Assembly: GCF_000381885.1 (NCBI RefSeq)
Contig: NZ_KB907215.1
Span: 116,454 to 180,453, forward strand
DNA length: 64,000 bases
Direction: 5' to 3'
Origin: Actinomadura atramentaria DSM 43919
GTDB taxonomy: Bacteria; Actinomycetota; Actinomycetes; Streptosporangiales; Streptosporangiaceae
Shown here: positions 17,678 through 26,041 of the stretch, piece after piece
Layout of the letters: every line of letters begins with the position of its first letter
How positions within the stretch are numbered: position 1 is the first letter of the stretch
Notes under the pieces: generated by a model
Databases searched by the model: none
Seen by the model: the letters and a program-made list of their open reading frames with translations, nothing else
Told to the model about the DNA's origin: nothing
Program-made: the position numbers and the translations under genes

Positions 17678-18754
17678 TCAGTACTCGATCACGACGTCCC
17701 GCGCGGTCGCGGCGGGGTGGGCCGCGGCGAGCAGGCGGTCCGCCTCGGCGGCGACGGCGGCCTCGTCGGGCAGCGGCGCGAACGGCGTCACCCGGACGCG
17801 GGCCGTGCCGCGCGCCGACTCCATCGTCCACATGCCGTGGACGAACCCGTCGACCAGCAGCGTCGCGCGGATGATGCCGTTCACCGTGAAGATGCGCTTG
17901 CGGGACTCCTCGTCGATGACGCGGGTCCGGTCCTCGTGGGACAGCGTGAGGTTGTCGAACTCGGGGACGAGCCGGACGGGCGCGGGCGTGTCCGGTTCCG
18001 GCCGCGGCGCGTCGGGCAGGTCGTAGAGCGTGCGGCCGTGCTCGTCGCGGAACGTCCGCAGGCGGGGGGCGAGCCGTTCCACGACCTCGCCGAGGCCCGT
18101 CAGCCCGGACCATTTCTGCGCGTCGCGGACCGTCGCGGGGCCGAACGCGGCGAGGTAGCGCAGCACGAGCGCGTCCAGCCCGGCCACGTCGGACGCGACC
18201 GGGCCGAGCCAGGCGTCGAGCGTCGTGTGCCGCGCCGCGCCGCCCTTCCCCCAGACGCCGCGCGGCGGCACCTGCACCAGCGGCAGCGAGTAGTGGACGG
18301 CGCGGGCGAGCTCCGCCGCGTCGTGCTCGGGCCAGCGCGCGCCGAGCAGCGTCCGCAGCTCCTTCGCGCTGCGCGGCGCCTCGGCGCACAGGTCGCGGGC
18401 GTGCGCGACGGCGTCCGCGAGGACGTCGCCGAAACCCCGGACGTACCGGTCCAGCACGGCCTGGGTGAGCGGCCGCAGCGCCGCCGCGTCCCGCGCGCTG
18501 ACCAGGTGGATCGTGCCGCGCATCAGCAGGATGCGGACGGCCGCGCGCGTCTCGACCAGCGTCCCGAGGTCGGCGAACGAGAAGTCGGCCAGTCGGCTCC
18601 ACAGCCCGACGTACGGCGGGTTCGGGGCCTGCGCCTGCATCCCGACGAGGTGCTCGACGGCCTCGATCGGCGTCAGCGGCGCGCGTTCCAGCAGGTGCTG
18701 GCGGGCCAGCAGCGCCCGGTTGAGCGTGCGGCGGTCCAGGACGTCAGCGGTCAT
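17678..18754 (-). CDS. Winged-helix DNA-binding domain protein (HTH_42/YcaQ-like)
   Basis: A 358-aa protein of the HTH_42 (Pfam PF06224) family. N-terminal features are RRTLNRALLARQHLLER and GMQAQAPNPPYVGLWSRL; the middle has GTIHLVSARDAAALRPL; the C-terminal half has the family's LVDGFVHGMWTM strand. Relatives include AlkX/AlkZ-YcaQ DNA glycosylases that unhook crosslinks. The QxQ-like element (QAQAP) is present, but function in DNA repair is inference. It overlaps the upstream TetR gene by 11 bp and is probably co-transcribed with it. Confidence 0.82.
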   Translation of the reverse strand: MTADVLDRRTLNRALLARQHLLERAPLTPIEAVEHLVGMQAQAPNPPYVGLWSRLADFSFADLGTLVETRAAVRILLMRGTIHLVSARDAAALRPLTQAVLDRYVRGFGDVLADAVAHARDLCAEAPRSAKELRTLLGARWPEHDAAELARAVHYSLPLVQVPPRGVWGKGGAARHTTLDAWLGPVASDVAGLDALVLRYLAAFGPATVRDAQKWSGLTGLGEVVERLAPRLRTFRDEHGRTLYDLPDAPRPEPDTPAPVRLVPEFDNLTLSHEDRTRVIDEESRKRIFTVNGIIRATLLVDGFVHGMWTMESARGTARVRVTPFAPLPDEAAVAAEADRLLAAAHPAATARDVVIEY

Positions 18755-19376
18755 GGCGGTTCCTCAGCTCCGTCCAGTCGGGGGCGGCGCCTTCGAGCGG
18801 GGCTCCGGCGCGCAGGCCGTCCACGATCACGTCGAGGCAGCGGCGCTGGATCTCGGCGCGCCGCTCCGCGCCGCCGATCCGCACGCTGTGCAGGTACTCC
18901 AGCAGCACCGCGACGTCCCCGACCTCGACGCCGCCGCGCAGGACCCCGGCGGCGCGCGCCCGCGCCAGCAGTTCCTCGGTGGCGGCGTGGATCTCGCGGC
19001 CCTTGCGCGCCATGTCGTCGGTGACGGGGAACCGCCCGGCGAGCCGCCCGGTCAGCGACCCGGCGCCGGTCTCCAGGCAGCGGCCGAGGAAGGCGCGGAA
19101 CGCCGCCCAGACGTCGCCGTCGTCGTCCAGCGCGTCGCGGACGAGCGCGAGGTAGCGGTCCATGCCCTCGTCGGCGAGGCTTCTGAGCAGTTCCTCCTTG
19201 CTGCCGTAGCGCCGGTAGAGGGCGCTGATCCCGACTCCGGCGTGCTCCGCGACGGCCGCGATCGGCGCGTCCGGGTCGTCCACGAACACGGCGCGCGCGG
19301 CCTCGCGGATCAGCCGGTCGTTGCGCGCGGCCTGGGCCTTGCGGCCGCTCTGGGCGTCAGTCACGGAACGGAACAT
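18744..19376 (-). CDS. TetR family transcriptional regulator
   Basis: A 210-aa repressor. The N-terminal HTH is at about 17-63 (RLIREAARAVFVDD..., ALYRRYGSKEELL). The C-terminal ligand domain is of the type with GREIHAATEELLARARAAGVLR. The ATG at 19376 lies inside a candidate operator; a GTG at 19364 (MTDAQSG...) is an equally plausible start that would leave the operator in the leader. It overlaps the HTH_42 gene by 11 bp and follows trpS within 13 bp, though it reads the same way with its own control site. Confidence 0.9.
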   Translation of the reverse strand: MFRSVTDAQSGRKAQAARNDRLIREAARAVFVDDPDAPIAAVAEHAGVGISALYRRYGSKEELLRSLADEGMDRYLALVRDALDDDGDVWAAFRAFLGRCLETGAGSLTGRLAGRFPVTDDMARKGREIHAATEELLARARAAGVLRGGVEVGDVAVLLEYLHSVRIGGAERRAEIQRRCLDVIVDGLRAGAPLEGAAPDWTELRNRHDR

Positions 19377-19385
19377 ACCATTCCG
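19369..19385. promoter_or_regulatory. Candidate TetR operator CGGAA-N7-TTCCG
   Basis: A 17-bp interrupted palindrome, CGGAACATACCATTCCG, overlaps the first possible start codon of the TetR gene. A further half-site GGAAC lies directly beside it at 19365-19369. The position fits autoregulation. The arms are short. Confidence 0.4.
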
Positions 19386-19389
19386 CGAC

Positions 19390-20403
19390 TCAGTAGGGCA
19401 TGCCCATCGCCGTCCGGACCTCGTCCAACGTCTGCGCGGCGACCGTGTTCGCGTACGCGTTGCCCTCGGTGAGGATGCGGTGCAGCTCCTCCGGGTCGGC
19501 CGCGTAGGTCGCGCGGCGGGCGCGGACGGGCCGCAGGAACTCGTTCACCGACTCGATCACCGTCTTCTTCAGCGCCGCCGCGCCGCCCGAGCCGATGTCG
19601 GCGGCGACGGCGTGCGGGTCGCGCTCCTGGCAGAGCGCCGCCAGCAGGACGAGATTGGAGACCTCCGGCCGGTTCTCCGGGTCGTAGACGATCTCGCGGT
19701 CCGCGTCCGTCTTGGCGCGGGTGATGATCCGCGCCGTCTCGTCCTCCGTCGCGGCCAGCTCGATCGCGTTGCCGCGGCTCTTGCTCATCTTGCGGCCGTC
19801 CGTCCCGAGCAGGCTCGGGGCCTGCGACAGCAGCGCCTCGGGGACGGGGAACACCGGCGCGTACCGCTCGTTGAACCGCCGCGCGACCGTCCGCGTGATC
19901 TCCAGGTGCGGGAGCTGGTCGCGGCCGACCGGCACGAGGTTGGCCTTGCAGAACAGGATGTCCGCGGCCTGGTGGACGGGGTAGGTCAGCATGAGCCCGC
20001 TCACCGACGTCTGCCGGGACGCCTGGATCTCGTCCTTCACCGTCGGGTTGCGGCGCAGCTCGCCGTCGGTGACGAGCGACAGGAACGGCAGCATGAGCTG
20101 GTTGAGCGCGGGCACGGCGCTGTGCGTGAAGATCGTCGCGGTGGCCGGGTCGATGCCGACCGCGAGGTGGTCGGCGACCAGGCCGAGGACGTTCTCCTCC
20201 AGCCGGTCGGCGACGTCCCGGTCGGTGAGGACCTGGTAGTCCGCGACCAGCACGAACAGCTCCACCCCGGCGCGCTGGAGCCGGACGCGGTTGGCGAGCG
20301 TGCCGAAGTAGTGGCCGAGGTGCAGCCGCCCGGTGGGCCGGTCGCCGGTGAGGACGCGGAAGTCGGCCGGCCGGGCGGCGATCCGCGCGTCGAGGTCGTT
20401 CAT
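19390..20403 (-). CDS. trpS: Tryptophanyl-tRNA synthetase
   Basis: A class I aminoacyl-tRNA synthetase of 337 aa that charges tRNA-Trp in the cytosol. The HIGH-like motif is HLGH (28-31) and the KMSKS loop is RKMSKSRGN with Lys205. The Trp-pocket strand SGLMLTYPVHQAADILF and DQLPHLEITR are also present. Length is standard for bacterial TrpRS. A ribosome site GGGAG precedes the ATG. Upstream is a possible leader peptide with one Trp codon and competing hairpins (20447-20535), suggesting attenuation by Trp supply or by TrpRS inhibitors. Confidence 0.97.
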   Translation of the reverse strand: MNDLDARIAARPADFRVLTGDRPTGRLHLGHYFGTLANRVRLQRAGVELFVLVADYQVLTDRDVADRLEENVLGLVADHLAVGIDPATATIFTHSAVPALNQLMLPFLSLVTDGELRRNPTVKDEIQASRQTSVSGLMLTYPVHQAADILFCKANLVPVGRDQLPHLEITRTVARRFNERYAPVFPVPEALLSQAPSLLGTDGRKMSKSRGNAIELAATEDETARIITRAKTDADREIVYDPENRPEVSNLVLLAALCQERDPHAVAADIGSGGAAALKKTVIESVNEFLRPVRARRATYAADPEELHRILTEGNAYANTVAAQTLDEVRTAMGMPY

Positions 20404-20446
20404 GTCTGCTCCCTGGGGTGGGGGGCGGCCCGCCTGGAAGCAGAAT

Positions 20447-20468
20447 GGGCCGTCCCGGCGGACGGCCC
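20447..20468 (-). promoter_or_regulatory. Attenuator-like hairpin upstream of trpS
   Basis: On the minus strand, GGGCCGTCC pairs perfectly with GGACGGCCC (9 bp, loop GCCG), 43 nt before the trpS ATG. An upstream segment GACGGCC (20489-20495), immediately after the stop of the short leader ORF, can pair instead with the 5' arm GGCCGTC. The two pairings exclude each other, which is the logic of ribosome-mediated attenuation. There is no clear U-tract after the hairpin. Confidence 0.5.
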
Positions 20469-20496
20469 TGCGGTCATGCTGGGGGTGCGGCCGTCG

Positions 20497-20535
20497 CTAG
20501 GACGGGCGCCAACCGCAGCATGGGTGCCGATGCAT
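20497..20535 (-). CDS. Putative Trp-containing leader peptide (12 aa) of trpS
   Basis: A short ORF, MHRHPCCGWRPS, with a single TGG codon three codons before its TAG. GGGAGG lies upstream but is only one base from the ATG, closer than usual, which weakens the start. Streptomyces trpS genes are known to be controlled through such leaders. Its stop is followed within two bases by the antiterminator-like segment. Confidence 0.4.
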   Translation of the reverse strand: MHRHPCCGWRPS

Positions 20536-20590
20536 GCCTCCCAGGATAGCCCGTCGTTTCGCGGGCGGTCCGTCCGGTTAACCTGAAGGC

Positions 20591-21070
20591 ATGACCGCCT
20601 TGGCCCCCGCGCGCGCCGTCCCGGACCTCTCCTACCTGTTCAACCGGGCGGCCTACGTGCTGCGCACGCAGATGGCGGCGGCGCTGGCCGAGATCGGGCT
20701 GACGGCGCGGATGCACTGCGTCCTCGTCCACGCGCTGCAGGAGGAGCGGACGCAGATCCAGCTCGCGGAGATCGGCGACATGGACAAGACGACGATGGTC
20801 GCCACGGTGGACGCGCTGGAGCAGGCGGGTTACGCCGAGCGCCGCCCGTCCACGCGGGACCGGCGGGCGCGGATCATCTGGGTCACCCCGAAGGGCGCGG
20901 AGGTGGCCGAGCGGAGCCAGGAGATCGTGGACGGGGTCCACGCGGCGGTGCTGGCGGGGCTGCCGGAGGCGGAGCGGGCGGTGTTCGTCGCGGCGATGAA
21001 CGCGCTGGTCGAGGGGCAGTTGTCGACGCCGGTGGAGAAGGCGTCGGGCGTGCGGCGGGCGCGGGAGTAG
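20591..21070 (+). CDS. MarR family transcriptional regulator
   Basis: A 159-aa MarR regulator. The winged helix spans about 45-110 (TQIQLAEIGDMDKTTMVATVDALEQAGYAER is the recognition region, with wing residues DRRARIIWVTPKG). Flanking dimerisation helices are as expected. It is followed by an EmrB/QacA-type exporter and an F420-type oxidoreductase in the same direction, so it probably represses drug efflux. An 8-bp palindrome GGTTAACC sits 8 bp before the ATG. It is divergent from trpS. Confidence 0.92.
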   Translation: MTALAPARAVPDLSYLFNRAAYVLRTQMAAALAEIGLTARMHCVLVHALQEERTQIQLAEIGDMDKTTMVATVDALEQAGYAERRPSTRDRRARIIWVTPKGAEVAERSQEIVDGVHAAVLAGLPEAERAVFVAAMNALVEGQLSTPVEKASGVRRARE

Positions 21071-21143
21071 TCCGCCAATAAATCGTCTACAACCGAACTA
21101 TCTGCTACGGTCTCTCCTGTCGCACCCCGAACAGGAGAGGCTC

Positions 21144-22601
21144 ATGGACGCTCCCTCGCCGCGCTCACGCGGACTCGCGCTCGCCGTGCTCTGCGCCGGC
21201 ACGCTGATGATCATCTTGGACGGCAGCATCGTCGGCGTCGCGCTGCCCGCGATCCAGGACGGCCTCGGATTCAGCGCCGCCGGGCTGACCTGGACCGTCA
21301 ACGCCTACATGATCGCCTTCGGCGGGCTGCTGCTGCTCGCCGGACGCCTCGGCGACCTCGTCGGCCGCCGCACGGTGTTCGTCGCCGGACTCGGCGTCTT
21401 CACCGCCGCCTCGCTGCTGTGCGGCGTCGCCACGACCCCGGCGATGCTCGTCGCCGCCCGGTTCCTCCAGGGCGTCGGGGGCGCGCTGGCCTCGGCCGTC
21501 GCGCTCGGCATGATCGTGACGCTGTTCCCCGCGCCGCGCGAGCGCGGCCGGGCGCTCGGCGCGTTCGCGTTCACCGGCTCGACGGGCGCGTCGATCGGGC
21601 AGGTGCTCGGCGGCGTCCTCACCGACGGCCTCGGCTGGCACTGGATCTTCATCATCAACCTGCCGATCGGCGTCGCCGCGATCGTGCTGGCGCTGCTCGT
21701 CCTGCCCGCCGACCGGGGCCTCGGGCTGCGGGCGGGCGCGGACGCGACGGGCGCGGTCCTCGGCACCGCCGGGCTGATGCTCGCCGTGTACGCCATCGTG
21801 CAGACCGGCGCGCACGGCTGGACGTCCGCGCGGACGCTGCTGCTCGGCGGCGGCGCCGTCGTGCTGCTCGCCGCGTTCGTCGCCCGGCAGGCCGTCGCGG
21901 CGACCCCGCTGCTGCCGCTGCGGATGTTCCGGACGCGCAACGTGTGGGGCGCGAACGCCGTGCAGGTCCTGGTCCTCGGCGCGCTGTTCAGCTTCCAGTT
22001 CCTCATCGCGCTGTACCTCCAGCGGGTCCTCGGCTACGGCGCGAGCGAGACGGGCCTGGCGATGCTGCCCGCCGCGCTGGCGATCGGCGCGGTCTCGCTG
22101 GGACTGTCGGCGCGGCTCATCGCCCGGTTCGGCGAGCGGACGGTCCTGGTCACCGGGCTGGCGATGCTGCTGGCGGCGCGGTTCTTCCTGGCCCGGCTCC
22201 CGGTGGACGGCGAGTACGCCGCGCACGTCCTGCCGATCATGCTGCTGAGCGGCGGGTTCGGGCTGGTGATGCCCGCGCTCGCCGGACTCGGGATGTCGGC
22301 GGCGCGGCCGGAGGACGCCGGGATCGCCTCCGGCCTGTTCAACACCACGCAACAGGTCGGCGCGGCACTGGGCGTCGCCGCGCTGACGACGCTCGCCGGG
22401 TCCCGCGCCACCGTGCTCGCCCGCGACGGCCACGGCCCGCTCGACGCGCTGGCGGGCGGCTACCGCTGGGGCTTCGGCGCGGGCGCGGCCCTGCTCGCGG
22501 CGGCGGTCATACTGGCGCTGCTCGTCCTGCGGCGGCCCGCCCCCGCCGCGACCGAGAAGTTCGAAACCGAGAATGCAACCGAGAAGGAGACCGTCCGATG
22601 A
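21144..22601 (+). CDS. MFS drug transporter, DHA2 (14-TMS, EmrB/QacA-like)
   Basis: A 485-aa inner-membrane antiporter with about 14 hydrophobic helices. It has the DHA2 opening ILDGSIVGVALPAIQ, motif A at GRLGDLVGRRTVF, and motif C-like GPAVGPxLGG region seen here as GASIGQVLGGVL. It should expel toxic compounds in exchange for protons. ATG 21144 has GGAGAGG seven bases upstream. The 73-bp gap after marR is AT-rich for this DNA (ATAAATCG, CTATCTGCTACGG) and likely holds a promoter and MarR site. Its stop overlaps the next start (ATGA). Confidence 0.93.
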   Translation: MDAPSPRSRGLALAVLCAGTLMIILDGSIVGVALPAIQDGLGFSAAGLTWTVNAYMIAFGGLLLLAGRLGDLVGRRTVFVAGLGVFTAASLLCGVATTPAMLVAARFLQGVGGALASAVALGMIVTLFPAPRERGRALGAFAFTGSTGASIGQVLGGVLTDGLGWHWIFIINLPIGVAAIVLALLVLPADRGLGLRAGADATGAVLGTAGLMLAVYAIVQTGAHGWTSARTLLLGGGAVVLLAAFVARQAVAATPLLPLRMFRTRNVWGANAVQVLVLGALFSFQFLIALYLQRVLGYGASETGLAMLPAALAIGAVSLGLSARLIARFGERTVLVTGLAMLLAARFFLARLPVDGEYAAHVLPIMLLSGGFGLVMPALAGLGMSAARPEDAGIASGLFNTTQQVGAALGVAALTTLAGSRATVLARDGHGPLDALAGGYRWGFGAGAALLAAAVILALLVLRRPAPAATEKFETENATEKETVR

Positions 22602-23068
22602 CCGAGTACGGAGCCGGCCGCGGCCCGGCCGCCAAGCCCCTGGACGACGCGGCGATCGAACGCGTGCTGCGCGAGAACCCGTTCGGCGTCCTGGCGACGC
22701 TGCGCCGCGACGGGCGACCGTCGCTCTCGACGGTCGTCCAGAACTACGACCCGGCCGAGCGCGTGATCAGGATCAGCACGACCGAGGACCGCTGGAAGGT
22801 CGCGCACCTGCGCCGCGACCCGCGCACGACGCTGCACGTCACGGCGCCCGACGCGCTGACGTTCGTCGTCGTCGAGGCCGAGGCGGAGGTGTCGGCGGCG
22901 ACGGCCGAGCCGGGCGACGCGGTCGGCCGCGAGCTGCTGGCGCTCCAGGGCGGCCTCGACCCCGCCCAGGAGAAGGAGTTCCTGGCGAACATGGTCGAGG
23001 ACCGGCGCCTGGTGATCCGGCTGCACGTCAAGCGCGTACACGGCACCACGCTCGCCGGCGCGGACTAG
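22598..23068 (+). CDS. PPOX-class F420-dependent oxidoreductase (Rv1155-like)
   Basis: A 156-aa split beta-barrel flavin/deazaflavin-binding protein. The start of the fold FGVLATLRRDGRPSLSTV and the strand RIRISTTEDRWKVAHLRRDPRTTLHV match the TIGR03618 group of F420-binding proteins. Such enzymes reduce small molecules with F420H2 in actinobacteria. Translation is coupled to the MFS gene by an ATGA overlap, suggesting detoxification together with efflux under MarR control. The substrate is unknown. Confidence 0.88.
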   Translation: MTEYGAGRGPAAKPLDDAAIERVLRENPFGVLATLRRDGRPSLSTVVQNYDPAERVIRISTTEDRWKVAHLRRDPRTTLHVTAPDALTFVVVEAEAEVSAATAEPGDAVGRELLALQGGLDPAQEKEFLANMVEDRRLVIRLHVKRVHGTTLAGAD

Positions 23069-23080
23069 TGACCGTCGCGG

Positions 23081-23224
23081 AGTGCCTCAGCCACAGCGCG
23101 AGTGCGCTACCTGGCCGGTGAAGCTCGCCTTCGGCCCGCTTCACCGGCCGGCTCGCGAAGCGATGCCGCGCTCGCGCAGGCCCGGCCGCCAGGCGAGGGC
23201 CGCGGGCCGGAACTCGGAAACACC
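23081..23224 (+). repeat. Dispersed repeat, copy B (hairpin loop inverted)
   Basis: A 144-bp element sharing AGTGCCTCAGCC, AGCGCGAGTGCG, CGATGCCGCGCTCGC, CCAGGCGAGGGC and ACTCGGAAACAC with the element at 43279-43433, in the same order. Its centre is a perfect 12-bp hairpin, GGCCGGTGAAGC (23113-23124) with 23138-23149. The 13-nt loop TCGCCTTCGGCCC is the reverse complement of the loop seen in copies A and C, as if the hairpin had flipped. It fills the gap between the convergent F420-type oxidoreductase and M56 genes and could also serve as their terminator. Confidence 0.8.
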
Positions 23225-23226
23225 GA

Positions 23227-24135
23227 CTAGTGCGGCAGCGCGTACAGCAGGACGGGGAGGACGGCGATGGCCGGGATGGCGACGGCGGCGGCGAGCCGCG
23301 CGGACCGCCGGACGGGCTTCGGCTCCAGCAGCCGGTTCACCCGCGCCATGACCGGGATGTCGTCGGCCGTCGCGACGCCGAGCGCGCCGCGCGGCGCGGC
23401 GGCGGGCCGGGCGGCGGCGAACCGCAGCAGCGCCGTCGCCAGCTCGCGGGGCGAGCGGTGGCGGCGGGCGCGGTCGTCGGCGGCCATCTCGATGAGCAGT
23501 TCGACGGCGTCCAGGCAGCGCCCGACCAGCCGGATCTGCGGGAAGACCTGCCGCAGCGAGGTGAAGGGCAGCAGGACCAGGTCGTGCCGCTCGCGGGCGT
23601 GCGCGCGCTCGTGCGCGAGGACGGCGGCGAGCTCGTCGGCGTCCAGCAGCGCGAGCGTCCCGGCGCTGACGACGACCTTGGAGGACCGGACCCCCGGGAC
23701 GCAGTACGCCGCCGCGCCCGGGTGGTCGAGGACCAGCGTGCCGGGGACGGCGGAGTCGCGCCGCGAGACCAGCGCGAGGACGGCCCGGTGGCGGCGGCGC
23801 GCCCGCACGACCCGGACGACCGCCCCCATGAGCATGGCCAGCAGCACGACCGTCAGCCCGACGGCCGCGAGCAGCGCCACGACGTGCAGCGTGTCGAGCC
23901 GTCCGGCCTGGTCGGCGAACAGGCCCGGCAGCCCGCCCGCGACGCCCCGGCGGTAGGGCAGCAGGGCGAGCCCGAGCAGCGCGCCGATCGTCGCGGTGCC
24001 CCAGCTCAGCCCGAGCGCCTGCCACAGGGCGATGCCGATGCGCGGCGCGCGCCACGGCCACCGGGCTTTCGACAGCGCGTGCGCTCCCCCGATCGTCGCG
24101 AGCGAGAGCAGGGCGAGCAGCGCCGTTCCGGTCAT
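23227..24135 (-). CDS. M56 family metallopeptidase (BlaR1-like, no sensor domain)
   Basis: A 302-aa membrane zinc protease. It has four or five TM segments (about 3-20, 35-55, 85-110 and 278-300). The cytosolic catalytic site is HERAH (175-179), with a downstream EMAADDRARR region supplying the third ligand. In BlaR1/MecR1 this domain is activated by a C-terminal penicillin-binding sensor; here the protein ends right after the last TM, so the signal must be something else. Start overlaps the blaI-type stop by 4 bp (ATGA). Together they should form a repressor/anti-repressor pair. Confidence 0.92.
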   Translation of the reverse strand: MTGTALLALLSLATIGGAHALSKARWPWRAPRIGIALWQALGLSWGTATIGALLGLALLPYRRGVAGGLPGLFADQAGRLDTLHVVALLAAVGLTVVLLAMLMGAVVRVVRARRRHRAVLALVSRRDSAVPGTLVLDHPGAAAYCVPGVRSSKVVVSAGTLALLDADELAAVLAHERAHARERHDLVLLPFTSLRQVFPQIRLVGRCLDAVELLIEMAADDRARRHRSPRELATALLRFAAARPAAAPRGALGVATADDIPVMARVNRLLEPKPVRRSARLAAAVAIPAIAVLPVLLYALPH

Positions 24136-24518
24136 TCCGGTGGCTCCTTGGCTGAGATGAGGTCGGCGAGGGCCTGCCGAATCACGTCCATCTCATCACG
24201 GGAGACCGATCGGACGAAATGGGCGAGCGCGGCGTCGCGGTCGCCGGTCTCGTTGAGCGCGCCGAGCATCAGCTCGGTGACGTAGCCCTCGCGGCTGGCG
24301 GCGGGGCTGTAGCGCCAGGCCCGGCCGTCGCGGGAGCGGCGGAGGAAGCCCTTCTTGGCGAGGCGGTCGAGCACGGTCATGACGGTGGTGTGGGCGAGGT
24401 CGCGGTCGCCGGCGAGCGCGCGGCTCACGTCGCGCGCGGTGGCGGCTCCGCGGCCGGCGTCCTCCCGATCCCAGAGGACTTCCATGACCGTGCGTTCAAG
24501 CTCTCCTAGACCCTTCAC
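24132..24518 (-). CDS. BlaI/MecI/CopY family repressor
   Basis: A 128-aa winged-helix repressor. The DNA-binding half has GELERTVMEVLW, ATARDVSRAL, HTTVMTVLDRLAKKGFLRRSRDGRAWRY, which is the full family signature. The C-terminal helix (NETGDRDAALAHFVRSVS) is the dimerisation and protease-cleavage region. It is co-transcribed with the M56 protease. Three GTAGTACTAC-type boxes lie between it and the divergent cydA, so it likely represses both itself and cytochrome bd. Confidence 0.94.
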   Translation of the reverse strand: MKGLGELERTVMEVLWDREDAGRGAATARDVSRALAGDRDLAHTTVMTVLDRLAKKGFLRRSRDGRAWRYSPAASREGYVTELMLGALNETGDRDAALAHFVRSVSRDEMDVIRQALADLISAKEPPE

Positions 24519-24560
24519 GACCTCAAGGTTAACCGACTGAGAGGCAAGTCACCACGCCGG

Positions 24561-24600
24561 GTAGTACTACGGGGTTAAGTACTACGGCTCGTAGTACTAC
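24561..24600. promoter_or_regulatory. Three phased BlaI-type boxes (GTAGTACTAC) between blaI and cydA
   Basis: Perfect 10-bp palindromes GTAGTACTAC occur at 24561-24570 and 24591-24600. An 8/10 copy, TAAGTACTAC, lies exactly midway at 24576-24585. Start-to-start spacing is 15 bp both times. BlaI/MecI operators contain a TAC-TA dyad of this kind. The last box ends 10 bp before the cydA ATG, so it must overlap the cydA promoter. Confidence 0.85.
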
Positions 24601-24610
24601 ATTGCGTGGC

Positions 24611-26041
24611 ATGAGCACCGCAGTGCAGTTCCTCGCCGAGGGCGCCGCGACACCGGCCGACTTCGTGGCCGCGCGTCAGCAGATGGCGTTCACCTTGGGG
24701 TTCCACATCGTGCTGGCGTCCATCGGGATCGGACTTCCGGCGCTCACCCTGCTCGCCGAGTGGCGCTCGCTGCGCACCGGCGACCGCGTCTACGCCGAGC
24801 TCGCCCGGCGCTGGATGAAGGCGGCGGGCGTCCTGTTCGCGGTCGGCGCGGTGTCCGGGACCGTCCTGTCCTTCGAGATGGGCACCCTGTGGCCCGGCTT
24901 CATGGACAAGTACGGCCAGGTCTTCGGGGCCGCGTTCGCGATGGAGGGCATCGCCTTCTTCATCGAGGCGATCTTCATGGGGATCTACCTGTACGGCTGG
25001 GACCGGCTGTCCCCGCGCGCGCACTTCCTCACCGGGATTCCCGTCGCCGTCGCCGGGGTGATGTCCGCGACGTTCGTCGTGACCGTCAACTCCTGGATGA
25101 ACCAGCCGCGCGGATTCAGGCTGGTGAACGGGGAGGTCACGGACGTCGATCCGCTGGCCGCGATGTTCAACCCGGCGACGCCGACGCAGGCCGTCCACCT
25201 GATCCTCGCCTCGCTGATGGTCTGCGGGTTCCTCGTCGCGTCGGTGTACGCCGTCGCGCTGCTGCGGGACCGCCGCGCCGGGCGCGTTGACCGCTACCAC
25301 CGGCTCGGCTTCGCGATCCCGTTCACGCTCGGCGCGGTGTGCGCGCCGCTCCAGGTGATCGTCGGGGACTTCGCGTCGCGGTTCGTCGCCGACCACCAGC
25401 CCGCGAAGTTCGCCGCGATGGAGGGCATCGACCACACGCAGGCGGGCGTCCCGTTCAAGTTCGGGGTCATCGAGATCCCGAACATGCTGTCGCTGATGCT
25501 GAAGTTCGACGCGCACGCGACGCTGCGCGGCATGGACTCGATCCCGGCGGACGCCCGGCCGCCCGCCGAGGTCGTCAAGACGTCCTTCGAGATCATGATC
25601 ACGATCGGGATGTTCCTGCTCGCGCTCGCCGCCTGGTGGGGCTTCTCCTGGTTCGTCCGCCGCCGCGCCCTCGGCCGGGGCGGCCGCCTCGCCGCCCGCG
25701 TCGACCTGCCGTGGAAGCCCTGGTTCCTGCGCGCCGCCCTGACGGCCGGCGTCGCCGCGATCATCGCGATGGAGGCGGGCTGGACGACCACCGAGGTCGG
25801 CCGCCAGCCGTGGATCGTGTACGGGGTCATGCGGACGGAAGAGGCCGTCAACCCCAGCTCCGGCCTGCGGTACGGGCTGTACGCGGTGCTCGCCGTCTAC
25901 GCCGTCCTCGGCTTCGCGACCGTCAGCGTCCTCCGCCGGATGCGCCGCCGACCCGAGATCGGGAGCGATCCCGCCGAGCCCGGCGGGCCGTCGCCCGACT
26001 CCGGTTCCGAGCCCGAGATCCCCGTGGGGAGCGCCCGATGA
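24611..26041 (+). CDS. cydA: Cytochrome bd ubiquinol/menaquinol oxidase subunit I
   Basis: The haem-bearing subunit of the high-affinity quinol oxidase, 476 aa with about nine TM helices. His32 in GFHIVLASIG matches the b595 ligand, and His196 (QAVHLIL) and Met387 (AMEAGW) fit the b558 ligands. The GRQPW motif is at 397-401. The quinol-binding Q-loop is short, as in non-enteric enzymes. ATG 24611 is taken as the start; a TTG at 24602 is in frame. No ribosome site lies between the operator and the ATG, suggesting a leaderless transcript. It is coupled to cydB by ATGA. Confidence 0.95.
   Translation: MSTAVQFLAEGAATPADFVAARQQMAFTLGFHIVLASIGIGLPALTLLAEWRSLRTGDRVYAELARRWMKAAGVLFAVGAVSGTVLSFEMGTLWPGFMDKYGQVFGAAFAMEGIAFFIEAIFMGIYLYGWDRLSPRAHFLTGIPVAVAGVMSATFVVTVNSWMNQPRGFRLVNGEVTDVDPLAAMFNPATPTQAVHLILASLMVCGFLVASVYAVALLRDRRAGRVDRYHRLGFAIPFTLGAVCAPLQVIVGDFASRFVADHQPAKFAAMEGIDHTQAGVPFKFGVIEIPNMLSLMLKFDAHATLRGMDSIPADARPPAEVVKTSFEIMITIGMFLLALAAWWGFSWFVRRRALGRGGRLAARVDLPWKPWFLRAALTAGVAAIIAMEAGWTTTEVGRQPWIVYGVMRTEEAVNPSSGLRYGLYAVLAVYAVLGFATVSVLRRMRRRPEIGSDPAEPGGPSPDSGSEPEIPVGSAR

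Noticed and set aside
20403-20590. T-box riboswitch upstream of trpS
   Set aside because: The conserved T-box sequence and specifier stem were not found; a peptide-coupled attenuator fits better.
20576-24534. GGTTAACC palindromes before marR (20576) and blaI (24527) as a shared operator
   Set aside because: Only 8 bp, in front of unrelated regulator families; a common role is not supported.
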